Below the pieces are notes generated by a model that saw nothing but the letters and a program-made list of their open reading frames with translations, did no database searches and was not told the origin of the DNA. From Rallus limicola (taxonomy: Eukaryota > Chordata > Aves > Gruiformes > Rallidae), in NCBI GenBank assembly GCA_022605955.1, contig JAKCOZ010000014.1:11042001-11106000 (forward strand): 64,000 nucleotides of DNA. The letters run 5' to 3'. Shown piece by piece: positions 48,201-61,270 of this stretch (positions are counted from its first letter, which is position 1; each line of letters starts with the position of its first letter). The position numbers and the translations under genes are program-made.

Positions 48201-50195
48201 TAGGGCTTTAGCTATCTTTAAGTAGAAGAAATCAAGGGAAAGAGAAGTTGGATAGAAGTTTGGGTTTACTATATTTACTTATTAAAAAGCCTTTCACTTC
48301 AGTGACAAAGAGATTTCTGTTTTTATCTTGTACATGTGATAATTTTTATTTTAAAAATTTATTACCAATAAAGAAATATTCTGTTACATTTTACGATGAA
48401 CCATAACTATCTCATAGACTCTCATAAAGCAAATACAGAAAGCCAAGGACTTGGTAGAATTTGAAAGGCTTGTACCTTTCTAACATTCTGCTTTGGAAGG
48501 AGTCACCTTATGTCTAGTGCAATATGATTGATTTACTTTGCTAGGATTAAGAGTTTATTTCCCAACATGATTTCTGAATGACAGAAAACATTTCAAAGTT
48601 ACAAAACAAGAAAAAACAAACCCAAAATGAACTTTTTTTTTTAATGAAAACTGGAAATAGCTTTAACAACATCAAAAAAAACTTACTACTTTTGAGTTAA
48701 AAAAAAATCATTCTAATGATTTCAAAACAAAATATTTAGTCTTTCCATGATGAAACACATAGAAAGGCTTTCTAACTAGTTCTAAAGACAATTCTTCTGA
48801 ATTAACTTTCTCAACCTGTCATTATATTCTGTTTTACTGATTCAAACTAGTATTAAGAAATTCATTAGATGAAACAATGTACTTTAGCTTTCCTCTAGAC
48901 TCTCAGGTCCACATCTTGCATGACTGAGGATTGAGACTTTTCTTCTGGAACAGCCTTACTGAAATACCTAGATCATTATAAAACTTTAAACACTTTGAGG
49001 AAAAGTATGCTTACACTCTATGCTTATAAAACTATCAACTATCAAGACATTTCATTAAAACCCAGGCTGTAGGAATTTTAACGAAATACTTCCAATGGAG
49101 CTTCCTATTTCCCACTCCAGGGCAGTGACTTTGTCAACTACTGTCCAACTAACATAGAGCTTGAATGGCAATCCACATGGATTTGCAGAATCTGGAACCA
49201 TCACCAGATATTCCCCTTACTATGACGAGAACACAGTGAAGGAGCCAAAGAGGAACTGCCTGAAGCCATCTTAGGTCTCTGAAGTTCTCAGAATTCTGGG
49301 AAGGATCCTTAGAAATTTAAAATGAAGTATAAATCCCACTAAAATAAAGTCACAGGATTTTCAAGGTATTTGAAATCTGGATTTCAGTTGGTCTGCTAGA
49401 GCCTCTCATTAAATAACACAAGGAATAATCTATACTAACTGTTCAAGACCATTTTATCCAGAATAGACAATCATGCATTTTAAATTATTAATATTAGCTG
49501 TCAATCCTTTTCTTATGAGTCTTTCAGATCACCTACACAACTGAGGATGGCCCAGTTACGTTCCATGCTCACTATATAAATGGCAGAGCTGAGAAATGAA
49601 AGTTGAAGTACAGACAACGACGCAACCATTTGTTTACAAGATTCAATTACCACTTCCACAGAGAACTTGATCCACCATTATTTCTGACACTGTTTCCTAT
49701 TGCTGCAGCTCAAAATTTATGGGAAGGAGCTTTCGTTTTCCACTAAATGGATCCAAACTGTTAGACTTCCTGTCACTTAAAAAGCATGCAGTCAAAGGCA
49801 ATGTTTAAGCAACAGACACTTTCAAATAAATAATGCAAAGCACTTGAAGCTACCAGTGTAGTTGGCAGAGACAACATACTGTTTATATATCCTGGCTGGC
49901 TTGACTCAGCGAACATATTAGACTACATATGCAGTACAGGCAAATAAAGCAAAGAAAGAACTACAGTCATACCTCATGAAAGTTATTCTTATGAAAACAA
50001 ACTTAATATTTTGCAATATTTATCGCTTCAGTAGTTACATCCTATACCTCATTAAGCAATGAGAGCAAAATAAAGCTAACATTGAATTCATTAAGCTTAT
50101 GATGATGATTAGTTAAGCTGATATCTCAGCCACTCTTAGCCAAATCACAAGATCTCTCTAAATTCCACCAAAACATGATAAAAGTGGAGTTTTTA
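42202..50195. other. AT-rich noncoding DNA
   Basis: About 8 kb with no recognisable gene or retroelement. Contents: an A18 run (42580-42597), a C+A tract (42996-43019) and T-runs near 45780-45791. Frames of 86-97 codons (for example 43269-43556 minus and 47533-47921 plus) overlap one another or lack splice support. Confidence 0.65.
42580..42597 (+). repeat. Poly-A tract (A18)
   Basis: A homopolymer within a purine-rich patch. No duplicated target site or retrocopy body is visible beside it. Confidence 0.9.
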
Positions 50196-50241
50196 CAAAA
50201 AAACCCAACAAACACCCAAACAAAAAAACAAACCACAAACC
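50196..50241 (+). repeat. Imperfect C+A tract
   Basis: A7 CCC, CAACA and CAAACACCC units in a stretch free of G and T for about 45 bp. Confidence 0.88.
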
Positions 50242-52057
50242 TTTTCCTTGTAACTTTCAGTGATTGTCAATAGAAGCTTAGTAATTTTTGAGAAATATAC
50301 AGCAGACCCTGTTTGATTAGCATTTCTCATGCTGCCCTGACAGAGAGGTAGCTTATGCAAGAAATGTGGAAACCCTACACCCTTACCATCTTCTTGTCTG
50401 CATATACTATAGGTAAGCTCTGTTTAGACTTTACTCATGGCTTCAATCTTACATGCTTTTGTTCATAACGCTAAGACAAATCCACCTTTGAATACAGAAG
50501 GATGAAACAACACAAATAGTATCATACAGGCTGAAGACTTATGCCACTGCAGATAATATACTAACATTTTATTTAGTATTACTCAGATTTTAAATTGATG
50601 AGGAAAAAAAGAAAAATAACCACAAAGATTTTTTTGCTCATGGTAAATTCCAGTTCATGTCACATTAACATGCATCCTATTAGAGCCAATACAGTTTGTT
50701 CTATGTGACTGAGATTTTGAAAGATAAATAAAACCAGAAGCAAGCATTGTCTAGTAACCAGCGAGCAACAATGGTGTAATAGACTAGAACTGTAAGCAGC
50801 ACGTGAATTATTCAAGATTAAAATAATGTATGTGCAGTAAAGGGTGACATAACATCTTGCTAATTGCCCAGGAGGCATAAATTCCAATTTTCTCCAGACA
50901 ATACAGAAATTTGGTTGAGTCAACAGAAGTTATGCATGCAGGTTAACGCATTTAAATTTAGGTTTCTTGCTCCATAATTCAAAAGTGAAAAGGAATAACG
51001 ATTCATTTGCCTATAATCAAGTTTTCTTCCTATATTTCTAGCCCTTGTGAGGCTCAAAACTGTCCCTCTCTGGATGTCACAGATCAGGGTTTTCCCTGAC
51101 ATTTAATTAAATTAGGGAAGAGTATGCCTTTGTAGGATTGGAAGCAGAGGGAGAATAAGCGCATATCCTACAATTGCAGGTTTCCCAGTTTGAACTATGA
51201 CTATGATGTGGATGTAACACCAGATGATCAGAACAGCCACTTTGTAGGACTAGAATCACACCACAGGGCATGACTTTGAGGAAGGTGATTATAGTTCTAT
51301 TAATACTAAGTGAGAAGAGTGAGAATTAACACAAACTCTATATCACAGTTTTCCTGAAGGCAGAAAAAAATCTGCCTTTTCCCTATGCTGACATTCATGT
51401 CATAGCTGAATAGGGTAATTACTTCTCTGAGAGTGGAGCTGGGATGGAAAAAGAACATGAAGTCTAATCTAATCAAATCTATTTCCTGTGAAACTTTGGC
51501 ATGATTCTGGCCAAAGTAGGTATCTATCCCCAGTAACCTTTTATCACTGTGATGGCGAGACATATCAGGTCAAAGACATGTTGCCCTAAAGGGAAGGCTC
51601 AACAGAAACCACCACAATTCTGCATAGAAATCCTTTACCTTCACCATTTCACCTTGTGGAAGTACCAAAAAGATCAAAAAGTCACTTAGATGTGAACTGA
51701 GATGAAAACTGCTTAACTCCTACTCACAGTAAGAGGACAGATTCCAGTAAGAACTGGTACAAAACCACAGTCAAATCATAATAAACTAGACTACAGTCAA
51801 CATGAGTTTCTTTTTGATAGCAAGTGCCCACAACTTATGCTTTTGCCTGCATTAGAGGCAAGGAAGCACTCCCCTTTCTGTTTGGACTTAATGTTGCCTC
51901 TCACTTATACCAGAGCAAAGCCACATACTGCAAGTTACTTCCCTGCTCCTGAAAACTCATTCGGATTCATCCCACTGTAACTTCAATGTCTCATTCAGAC
52001 CCAGCACAAGACTGAATGCTTTCCTTAGATGATCAAAACAAATTTACATAATAAATG
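50242..52057. other. AT-rich noncoding DNA
   Basis: Nothing recognisable. Minus-strand frames at 50660-50923 and 51306-51563 are short and unsupported. Confidence 0.65.
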
Positions 52058-52180
52058 TGCAGTGCCCATCCTTGGAGATTCTCAAGGACCAAATAAAGCT
52101 CTGAGCAACTCAGTGAGATCTCACAGCTGACCCTACTTTCTGCCAGACCTCCTAAGGTCCCTTCCAATCTGAATTATACT
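52058..52180 (+). mobile_element. Degraded CR1 LINE fragment, 3' end
   Basis: Plus-strand CR1 tail, more diverged than the other copies. 'gcccatccttggagattctc' and 'aaggacc' are followed by 'ctctgagcaac', then a scrambled middle where CR1 has the 'gcagggggttggac' block, then 'aaggtcccttccaatctgaa'. The terminal octamer array is lost. Its decay suggests it is the oldest CR1 copy in the window. Confidence 0.78.
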
Positions 52181-54848
52181 TAAAAAATAACAGATAGAAT
52201 GGATTTTTTAAAAATAAAAAATCTTTACCGTCTATATTATTTATCTTGAAATCAGAAAATAATTAAAAATTAATACCACAGATGTTCCTGGAAATTAAAT
52301 GAATAATTTTTTAGATGAAACAGAATCATTAAGTCAACTACAACTGCTCTTTCCATTCTTCATTCTCATCATGTCTTGCTTCAAATTATTGTAATTGTCT
52401 GTGGTAGAAAATTTGTCCTAGTACGTGCATGCAGTCAGAAACTCCTCTGTATAGCAGATGAATATTCATCATGAATGTTTATGAAGCTACTATTCACAAA
52501 TATTTGTGTCCCAAGGTGAGTTTCCAAACCCCCCCCACCTACTGAAGTTGTGAAATAGCTCCAGTTCAAGCCTTGTTTGTATTCAATGGCTTGTTATGGC
52601 AGCGGCAGGACTGGCCTCTGTAGAAGAACTATTGCAAAATACTATTATTCCTTTCAGCACATAGTAAGTTGTGTGCCAACACTGTGCCACATGCAGGATG
52701 CCTGTCTGCAGCTTAAACTTTTCCCACTTTCATAGTAGCCATACCAGATGGGCATCCTCAGAGCATATTCCTGAAGTTTCACAAGGCCCTTCCTCCTGTT
52801 GAAGCATCAGTGCTAATTTATGTGCTACCCAAACATTCCTCTCTTCCACTGTTTTCAACTCCTCCTGTTGACTCTCAGAGCAAAATACTACAAGTGCACC
52901 ACACACACACACACCCCAAAGCAATACCCAGTGCCCTTCTGCATCCAAGATAAAGAGAGCCTCTCAGCATACCTGGGCGTGCATGCCTATGCATGTGTTG
53001 GCACTGCAGAGTCAAACAGCCAGGCCTAAACTGCAGGTAAAAGACTAGACGATAAAGCAGTCAAAGAGAGCTGAGATGCAGCTTCTTCCAACCCAGACAG
53101 AAAGCTGCTGATTTATTATTTCAGCCTTGAAAATAACAAGTCAGGAAGATAAACAAAGGTCCATGTCCTCACACAGGTGTGTGAAGTTCTGTCCATAAAG
53201 AGTAGTGCACTCAATAGCTGTGCACAGCAAAGTCCGGGGATAGGTTCAAGTGGATAAATGATCAAGCATCCTTCCTTAAGGAACTGCCAACCAGAAAGCA
53301 TTTTGAAGGTGTTCATAGAAATGCTCTTTGGTCTTTCATCCTTCCTTGTTAGCACCAATCACTTTGCATTCTTTGACACCCGTTAAATCTATTCTGATTC
53401 TTCATGGAGTTTGGTTTAATAGTTAGATAATTATACGGTAGCTGAATTGCTAAGGGGATTTCACATCAGCTCACCCAAGAGCAAAAATTCAAGCTTTTAT
53501 GAAAAAAGGGAGCCATTTCACAGTGAAATGTTAGCCCAGCAACAGAGAAAAATTAATAGTTAATGTCACATTAGATATTTAATCTACAGTAAGGTGATAC
53601 AACAGCAGCACGATGGGACATAAAACATTTGTGCCATAAGCATACATTATTCTGTTTTATGTAAGCCATTTATACATGTACATTATTCACAGCTATTCGT
53701 CTCCGTGCATTTTTAATTGTTTTGTTCACAGGATAAGATGTGACTTTCAGCTTGAACTAAGACACAAAACTAAATCTTGGTATAAGCCATAATTAAAATG
53801 AGCAAAAATTGTGGCAATGACAACTATCAGTGAAGGATTAAAAAAAAAAAATCATGGGAAGAATTAACTAGCTATTAGGAAGAAATAACTTAGCACTATT
53901 GATAAATTCAAAGTTGCAGCTGACATTTTATTTGCAAGAAAGGGAATAACAAGGACATTTTCTAACCTCATTCAAAGCGAGTTCATGCTGTTTTGAGACC
54001 TGTTCCTTGACTACCATGCCCCGTGAAAATCCTTCAACTTTTACTTGACTCAGTTTGACAAACTGACAGAGACTTACGATGCTAACTATAAAAATAATAA
54101 AACTAAAAAAATCAATGTTAGACTTGATTCACAATTCTGTATTCACCCTAAAACTTACAATAGTCTAATCTGTACGTAGAAAAACATCATATTAGATATT
54201 ACAGACCTCAAAAGTAACCATTATATAGCTGCTTCTTGAAGCAAAACCAGAGCAAAGCATGGTTTCCACACTGAGAATCCTTAAACTTTCAAGACAAGTA
54301 CTGAATTATGGCTTAAATTCTGATCATTTAATGTCATCCTTAGAAAAAGAAAATGTACCTATATTCAGAAAAGCTATTTGGAAATGTTTAATGCAAAGTT
54401 ATTTTCCAGTGGAAAAAAACCCCCATATTTCTGCAAAGCCACCATTGTCCAGACAAGTCTCATTTCAGGTTGGGAAAAACCTAAATTACAACTACATCCT
54501 AACCAGTTGGGAGGCTTATATCAAGGTAGTAGTTGTGGAGCCAGCAAAAATCTCTTTCAGGCTAGTTTACGTGGAGCTCTAACATAGATAGGACTCAATA
54601 AGGAGTCACATTGTCCAATCTCTTTTCTCAACTGGTCTTCTGCAGCACATGAGACAAGCTTACATGGAGGTCAGAAGATGAGAGAATTTATACAGACACT
54701 GCCAACTGTTGAAAACAAAAATATGCAAATTAATAAAATACTAGGTCCTGTTTGCTAAGACAAAAAAGTCCATAATCATTCTTGGGGCTTTTTCCCCAAT
54801 AATCTTTTTATGTTGAAAAAACGTATTTGCCCTTTTATGATAAGTATG
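52181..54848. other. AT-rich noncoding DNA
   Basis: No gene recognised. A (CA)n run lies at about 52899-52914 and an A11 run near 53840. Frames at 52730-52948 minus, 53116-53358 minus and 54259-54587 plus have no domain or splice support. Confidence 0.65.
52899..52915 (+). repeat. (CA)n microsatellite
   Basis: About seven CA units ending in CCCC. Confidence 0.85.
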
Positions 54849-54935
54849 AAAAAAGAAAAAAAAAACCCTAACAAAACCAAACAACATCCCCCTCCCTACC
54901 CCACCTCCCCCTCAAACCCAAACCACAACAACAAA
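54849..54935 (+). repeat. Long imperfect C+A tract
   Basis: An A-rich start (one G), then ACCCTAAC, AAACC, CCCCCTCCC and CAACAACA units: about 87 bp nearly free of G. It is the longest such tract in the window and includes a short CCCTAA telomere-like unit once only, so it is not an interstitial telomere array. Confidence 0.88.
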
Positions 54936-56750
54936 CTCTCAACGGTTTAGCACAGCTAGTTTTATTCTCTGGATTGTACCAATTATCATTTTATCAGACT
55001 TTTCTATGGAATTTAGCAACAAGAATCACCAACAGCCCTGCGTTGCTTCCATCTAGTCTAACCAAATAGATGAAGAATGACTGTAAAGGCCTTTTCAACA
55101 CACATAAAATCCAGAACTTTATTATTGCCATTTCTCCACCCCTGCAGCGGTCAACTGAGAAGCAGCAAAAAGTTCAGTTCTCTCTCCCTTGTTATTCGTT
55201 CCCTAGCGAAGGTGGCTGAAAAAGCTGTTTAGACAGCACAAACTGGAAAGCCAGAAGATTACAGATAATACCTAGCCTTATCCATTACATAAAAAGAATT
55301 TACTCAGTGCCTAGCAAAATCAGAAGTTCAAGGAGCCTTGAAATAGGTTAAAGGGAAAAAAAAGAAGCCGTTACCAGCAGAAAGAGAGTCACTTAAAGGG
55401 AATTTCCTCCTCCAGGGCATTCCCTACCAACAAGGAATATCTCCTCTCAGAATAGTCAATCTATAGCTTTTTAGGATTTTTATGGTGGTGTTTCTTTGAA
55501 CTCTGCCATTGGTTTGACACATAATTATAGGTCAAACAAATCTCTGTTTCTGTCTAGGGCCGATCAGATGGTTTTGTCCCTTTTTATAAAACTGGAATTG
55601 GCAAGTGATGCTGACAATCACTACTTTCGCATTTAATTATTGCAACTCATCTAGGAATACAGCCACAGAGCCTGAAAATGTTCCAACTGGTACAAAAGCC
55701 TGTCTGCTTAGCAACAGAGACACAATGAACTGGATCATCTGAGTGCTTCTCTTGCTGCGCTTGTTCTCTACTGAATTAAGAATCCAGTCTGCTTATTTGT
55801 GCAAAGACTCCCCAAAGATTGTAACGGCCACAAGCACTGGAGCCACACAATTCTTTTTCACAAAACACAAAAGCTACTCAAGAATTCACTACCACTTCAC
55901 CTAAATGTTATTTGGATTAACCTTCATCACATACTTTTTTTTTTTTTACACAAAAGATGCCCATCTATTAATGTCTATTAATCAACAGACAGATACAAAG
56001 AAAAAACTCCAAAGCATAGCTATGAACTGCTTCTACTAAAAAAAAGAAAATACATTTTAACTATGAAGTATTTGTCACTGTGTAGGCACTCACATTTACC
56101 TATAAGTCATATTAGCAACTACATACAAAAAAAATCATAATGTAGTCAAATAAAAAAAACAACCTTACCCCTCTTATTTTATATCCTTTGATACATTATG
56201 TTGCTTTGCACAGACAATAATTTGGTTACATTTAATTTATGTGACACATTCACTTAATTTGCACATAGCTATCTCACAGACCTTCTCATAACTTGTGCAA
56301 TACTGTAACAAAGCATGAGACTTCTTGGTATCAGTATCTAATTACAGCAAGGTGTGAAATTGCTGTAATCAGTTATGAAATTCTTACATCACTTTTACCC
56401 ACACCTTGCTCCCTTCCCCCAAAAGCTCCCTACAAGCCAATAAAGTGTAATTAGCTTATCAAAGCAAGATTAAGGTTGTTGTTTGCTTTTTTTTTCCCAA
56501 ATTCTCCATGTATTTAATTCAGGTGTGTAACTTCTGCCTCCTCTTTGCATTTTCTAGCAATCTACTTTTAAATTTCAATGGAAATACTGGGGAAAAAATC
56601 AAATATTGTTCATCACCATTTAGGTCAAAATAGATTGTTTTTCGTTTGCATATACAGAAATCATTGTGTACAATCCATGAATTTAATATACACCTTCATC
56701 TGATTTGATACCTTCCAACCATGAATATGAAAGTCTTCTCTCTTTTTCAG
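54936..56750. other. AT-rich noncoding DNA
   Basis: No gene recognised. A T12 run lies at about 55936-55949. The right end is the pyrimidine tract of the candidate acceptor at 56750. Confidence 0.65.
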
Positions 56751-57001
56751 TAGGAAACATGATCACAAAGCAATCATATCCAAGACCGGAAAGTCAATCA
56801 ATGGGTGCTAACAGTAAAGTCCCGGCTAGCAAAGTTACTGTGAAGCAAAGAACCAGAAAGCAATCTGTGGGGGTTCAAATATCACCTCAAAACAGTGATC
56901 ACAGAGAAAGGATACACTACCACACAGGCCATTTCTTTCCATTTATTTCACTACTTAGAAAACTTTCAAAGGTCATAAAAGCTTATGTAGGGTTTTTTTA
57001 A
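56751..57001 (+). other. Candidate terminal exon with LC8-like motif (unproven)
   Basis: The acceptor gtcttctctctttttcag (AG at 56749-56750) opens a frame of about 83 codons ending in TAA at 56999-57001. The first two thirds are polar and basic (for example MITKQSYPRPESQSMGANSK, then KQRTRKQSVGVQISP), which looks more protein-like than most frames here. RKQSVGVQIS resembles dynein light chain LC8 (DYNLL) binding motifs of the GIQVD class, although the final acidic residue is replaced by Ser. The last 22 residues are hydrophobic/basic and less convincing. No good donor lies inside, so it would have to be a last exon, but I see no AATAAA close behind (an ATTAAA lies near 57628). Family not recognised. 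Confidence 0.22.
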
Positions 57002-60000
57002 TGATATATTTTTCTACTTTTAGTTTTCAATTCTTGGGCAATGGTAGCTGTCAGTTAGACAACACGCAATAACCTTTTACAAAAAAGGGATACAAGCCCA
57101 TAATAGTGACATAGCCTCCAGATAGCAAGTGCTTGGAGCAAAACACTTTAGTTAAGTCTAAAAAGAATAGGTTTAACATTCATTCTCTACTCTCTGTAAC
57201 TTCCCCAACCATTGCCAGTCCCCATATCAAACCTCTACCCAGAATTCCTTTTTTTGGGGGGAGAAGAAAGTAACCTTGCCTTAATATGCCCTCTTTTTCT
57301 TCAACAGGACCTCACCATCCAGTATCTTTTCTAACCCCATTATCACCATTTCTTTTAAGAACTGCAAAAACACACAGGTGATGCTAACCCAGATGATAGA
57401 ACAACTGTGAAGCTACAGGTTAATTCATTCATCGTATGTTAAAGGCACCCACCCATGTATTTCTGTGAAACAAAAAAACCCCAACCTTCTGGGGTGGAGC
57501 AGGGCAAGAAAGATTTCCCACAGACTTCAGATGAGCATCAGAATCTTTTTCCTAAATAATTTTTGTTCACCAGTTGAACAGCATCTAAAAAAGGATAGAC
57601 TCGAGCAGTTAATATTTGCTCCCAAATTATTAAATAATTACTGCTAGCAATAGGCTTGTCTGAAATGCTTCTAAAAGGCAGTTTTCAGGTACTTTTGAAG
57701 ATGTGTTCCTAAGTATTAAGTAAAATTCCAGGACTGTCACATTTCTGTTTAAATTTCAGGTCAAGGAAGCTGTTCAGCTTTAACTTAACATCTCTCTGAA
57801 CAATGTCAAGAACATCACAAAGTGCCAAACCAACTAGAGCTGCATGAAGCTGATAAGAGAGAGATATGACATTCATATATAAATCAAGCTGGAAATCAAT
57901 AGGGAAGCCTGGATTTAAACTGAAAGTCATTTTTATAGCTCAGCTGTTAATATCAGTGGGAGCCTGGAAGCTTACTGCCATGTGCTTACTTGGGATAAGC
58001 TCTGATACTCGCTTCTTGCATGCCTTCACCATCTTCTTCTGGCTTGCACACAAGAGTAGAGATTATAACTAATTGTTTCCTTGGACACTGGACCAAGTTT
58101 CCTCCAACGCCTAGAGTTACTTTGCACTAGCTGAAGGCACCAACCAATAGCTTTGGCAGCAGCAAAGTGGAAATTCCTCAGGCATCAAAGACTAACAGAG
58201 CTCCTACCACCATCCCACAACGGCACCCAGCAGATGACAACTCATATATTTCTCCTGCACAGCAGGTGCTAAGCAACAAAGACCCACAACCAATGCAGTT
58301 TAAGGCACTACTGAGTATACTCTGAACTATATCAAGATAGAAGAAAATAAGTACCTTTAACCTGTTCCTCCCCTGCATCCTTGTCAGCTGCTCCTCATAG
58401 ATATAGAGCACAAGTAAGAATTAAGATTCATTACATATTCTGATTACCATTATACTATTCAGTAATTAATTTGCTTATTTCACCAGCTCTTCACAAGATA
58501 TCACCTTGAAATTAGCTGCAGATTGAAAATAATTTGAAAATCTCACTTCAGGGTACTAATGAAATAGGTGAGTACTTAGAGAAGCGTGTCTGATGCTTTA
58601 GGCAGTTTAAACATTTGGCTCAGGGACACTCACATCTCCAAATAACTTCACATCATCACAGTGTTTGCTGTTTCTAACAAAAACAGCAAAGGTCATCTCA
58701 CAGTGTAAAATAAGTAGTATCTCTCTTTTTGCATCAACACAGATGACTAGCAAATTCTTCTACAATACTGAAGTTAAAATGATTATACAGGTTCCAAGCA
58801 ATTATTAATGCAATTGTAGTTTCCAACTGGCTGGCAATGATTTGGGTTTTCTGTGCAGACCTTTAGTGTATTCATGTATACATTTTCTTTGAAAGAAATT
58901 AATGGACTCTTAGGAATTCAAGATAAGTGCTGAATCAAATTTATCCAAGCCAGCTGGAGGTACCTAATATAAGCTCTCTTTTAATTTCTTACTTTTGATG
59001 GAACTGAATCTTATTTGGGCACTCATTAATAAACTTTTTTTTGTTTGTTTGTTTTTTAATGTAATAGAATGTCCCTTTATCTATTCTTCATATAAACAAG
59101 ACACAAGAACATGCATAGCCTACATGTTAGATAGGCATTCTGGAAGACAGTCTATCATAATCAACTGCAGTAGCCTCACAGTCCACAGAATCGACAAGTC
59201 TGTTATAGAACCATCTCTATACATACAGATGATCACAATTAGCGTAACAGCAATCATAAAGACAATTTCTAGTAATTGCTAAAATATAAATAAACTAGAG
59301 AAAAAGAGATATATGTTATAATAAATTCTCCATCTCCATTCCTGTATACTGTATGTTGAGTTTTTCAGTGTGCACTTTGTTTTAATTCACTTGCTTTTGC
59401 AACAGGCCTTCTCTAGAGATCAACTCAAGCACTGCTGTATAAAGATGAATTTTCTGGCCCAAGGAAATCAGTTTGCACAGTCAATAACAATATCCTAGAG
59501 GTGATCCAGAAGACTCTACATGTGAAACCGAATTCAGTAACAGTATCACAACAGAAAGCTCCAGATGTACAGATGGCTTTTTTCCAGAGTATGCTGCAAA
59601 ATGCAGATGAAGCAAATAATAACTATGCGTGATGTAAAGCAGATTATCTCACTATGTGGCCCAAAGTTGCAACAGAAATCGGTCTTGTCAGTCCCCTGTG
59701 GGCCACTGATGCTTTCATTTATTGAAAGTCAACAGAAGACTGAAGACAGCTGTACATCAAATTTGGAATGAACTCGTTGTTCTATTGTGCAATCATTAAT
59801 TACTTAAATACCTAATGATGCATGGCACAAAATAAAAGCAATTTTAGCTAAGCATTCACTGCATGTATTGCATTCCAGCCATCATCAAATGACATCTTTT
59901 CTACTCTCACAGTACATCTGTTCAGATCATAATGTGGAAAGTCAATGATATAAGGTGACTAGTTAAATAACAACTATGTTATTATATTAGGGCTGAATCG

Positions 60001-60851
60001 TCTTCTGACGCTTGAGATTTATCTGTGCTCCAAATGAAGGCTTAAGATGGCTAGATGCAAAATCATTTCCCAAACTATACAATATCAAATAAAGTTAAGG
60101 AACTGATGAAATTAAAATTACCTCATGAACAGTCATGTTAGGACTTACAATAAAAAGGTCAAGTTTACCATTATGTTTATTATTTCTGATACAGCAGGGT
60201 AACACAAGACCAGGTGGTGGATAAAACACAAAAAGAACAGATTCCTCATACTAGAGCCCACAATGCTGAAGCTCAGGATTGTTTGAAAAATTGCCTGGAT
60301 GCTTACAACATTTGGAGGGAGATAACATGACATATCAAGGGAGGATGAAACACGGTATTTTTTATACTGACAATGAATTGGCTGAGAAGAGAACAGACTA
60401 TAGGTTACTGCTGAGGTACACACATACTGGTGATACAGAAGATTTGAGTTGCCTAATTTCACCTGGGAAACATGCATTAGATTCAGAAATGCATACCAGG
60501 TCATTATACACAAAGAGTATTTTCCTGTCATGCTATTTATAGAATTTGGAATGTTATACTAAGGGAAAAGTTAAATCTCTCCCACTGCACAGCTTTACCT
60601 CACAAAGCTGTATCTGACACTTCATCTCTTTTTCATAATGTATGCTACCTCCTTGTTCTTAGCACTTCTTTCAGTCTGATAAGGAAAACATATTACCAAG
60701 CTGATTAATGACTTTGCTCCCTGTCATTTTCCAGTTCCCATGTATTCACACAATATATAAATGGCTGAGTTACAAAACACTATAGAAATGCAAGGAAATC
60801 AAAGTAATCCCTCTATCTTGTTTCTGTAAGCTTTAATGATTAAAAAAAGAA
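57002..60851. other. AT-rich noncoding DNA
   Basis: No gene recognised. A C+A patch lies at 57468-57486 and a TTTG run at 59031-59058. The 128-codon minus frame at 60145-60531 overlaps a plus frame, lacks domains and is not called. Confidence 0.65.
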
Positions 60852-60866
60852 GGGGGGGGGGGGGGG
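60852..60866 (+). repeat. Poly-G tract (G15)
   Basis: An uninterrupted G-run after an A-rich stretch. Length is likely unstable and hard to sequence. Confidence 0.9.
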
Positions 60867-60967
60867 AGCTAAAAAAGAGCTAAGATTTTATTCTGTTTAA
60901 TTTTGTAATTACTTCTTTGTCAATAATATTACAGCATTGCACTCTTTCTGTTAGTTGTTATACTTAC

Positions 60968-61270
60968 CACCCCAATAAACATGAGAAATGACTGTGACCC
61001 AAGTAGCACTTCTCTGGGCTGTTAACTGCTGGCAAGTGCAAATGCTCACAGCTCCTGGACCATCGAGTTTGGGCCTATGCTGGGAGCATCTCTCAGGGTA
61101 AGGTACTTGGATTTCCTTCCCATGACAATTGCAACACATAGAGGGGACACCAATGTGTGTCCATGTTTCAGCAAATGAGGAGTCAGAAAACATCTCCTGC
61201 CCATAGTGGGACCACAGAGCTGGAAGCACCTCTGGGTCTTCCCAGTTGGACTCATTCTGAAACATGGCTG
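60968..61270 (-). other. Candidate symmetric phase 1-1 exon, 303 bp (unproven)
   Basis: On the minus strand an acceptor-like ctgctgttttcag precedes 303 bp with one frame open throughout (100 codons plus a split codon), ending at the strong donor ggggtg|gtaagtat (exon end 60968). Both boundaries split a codon after its first base (phase 1-1), the pattern common in exons that encode extracellular modules. The predicted peptide (MFQNESNWEDPEV near its start) contains six cysteines, including CCNC and CTC clusters, and several tryptophans, but matches no domain I know. GC content is higher than in the flanks. An overlapping 88-codon frame exists in another phase, which weakens the coding case. 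A fragment of an unknown repeat is an alternative. Confidence 0.22.

Noticed and set aside
54849..54935. Interstitial telomere repeat
   Set aside because: Only one CCCTAA unit is present. The rest is an irregular C+A tract.
58487..58567. Exon-like segment between tgcttatttcaccag and gtgagtac
   Set aside because: Stops in every frame and no independent support.
60145..60531. 128-codon minus-strand frame
   Set aside because: Low-complexity hydrophobic composition, overlapped by an 87-codon plus frame, with no splice sites or domain.
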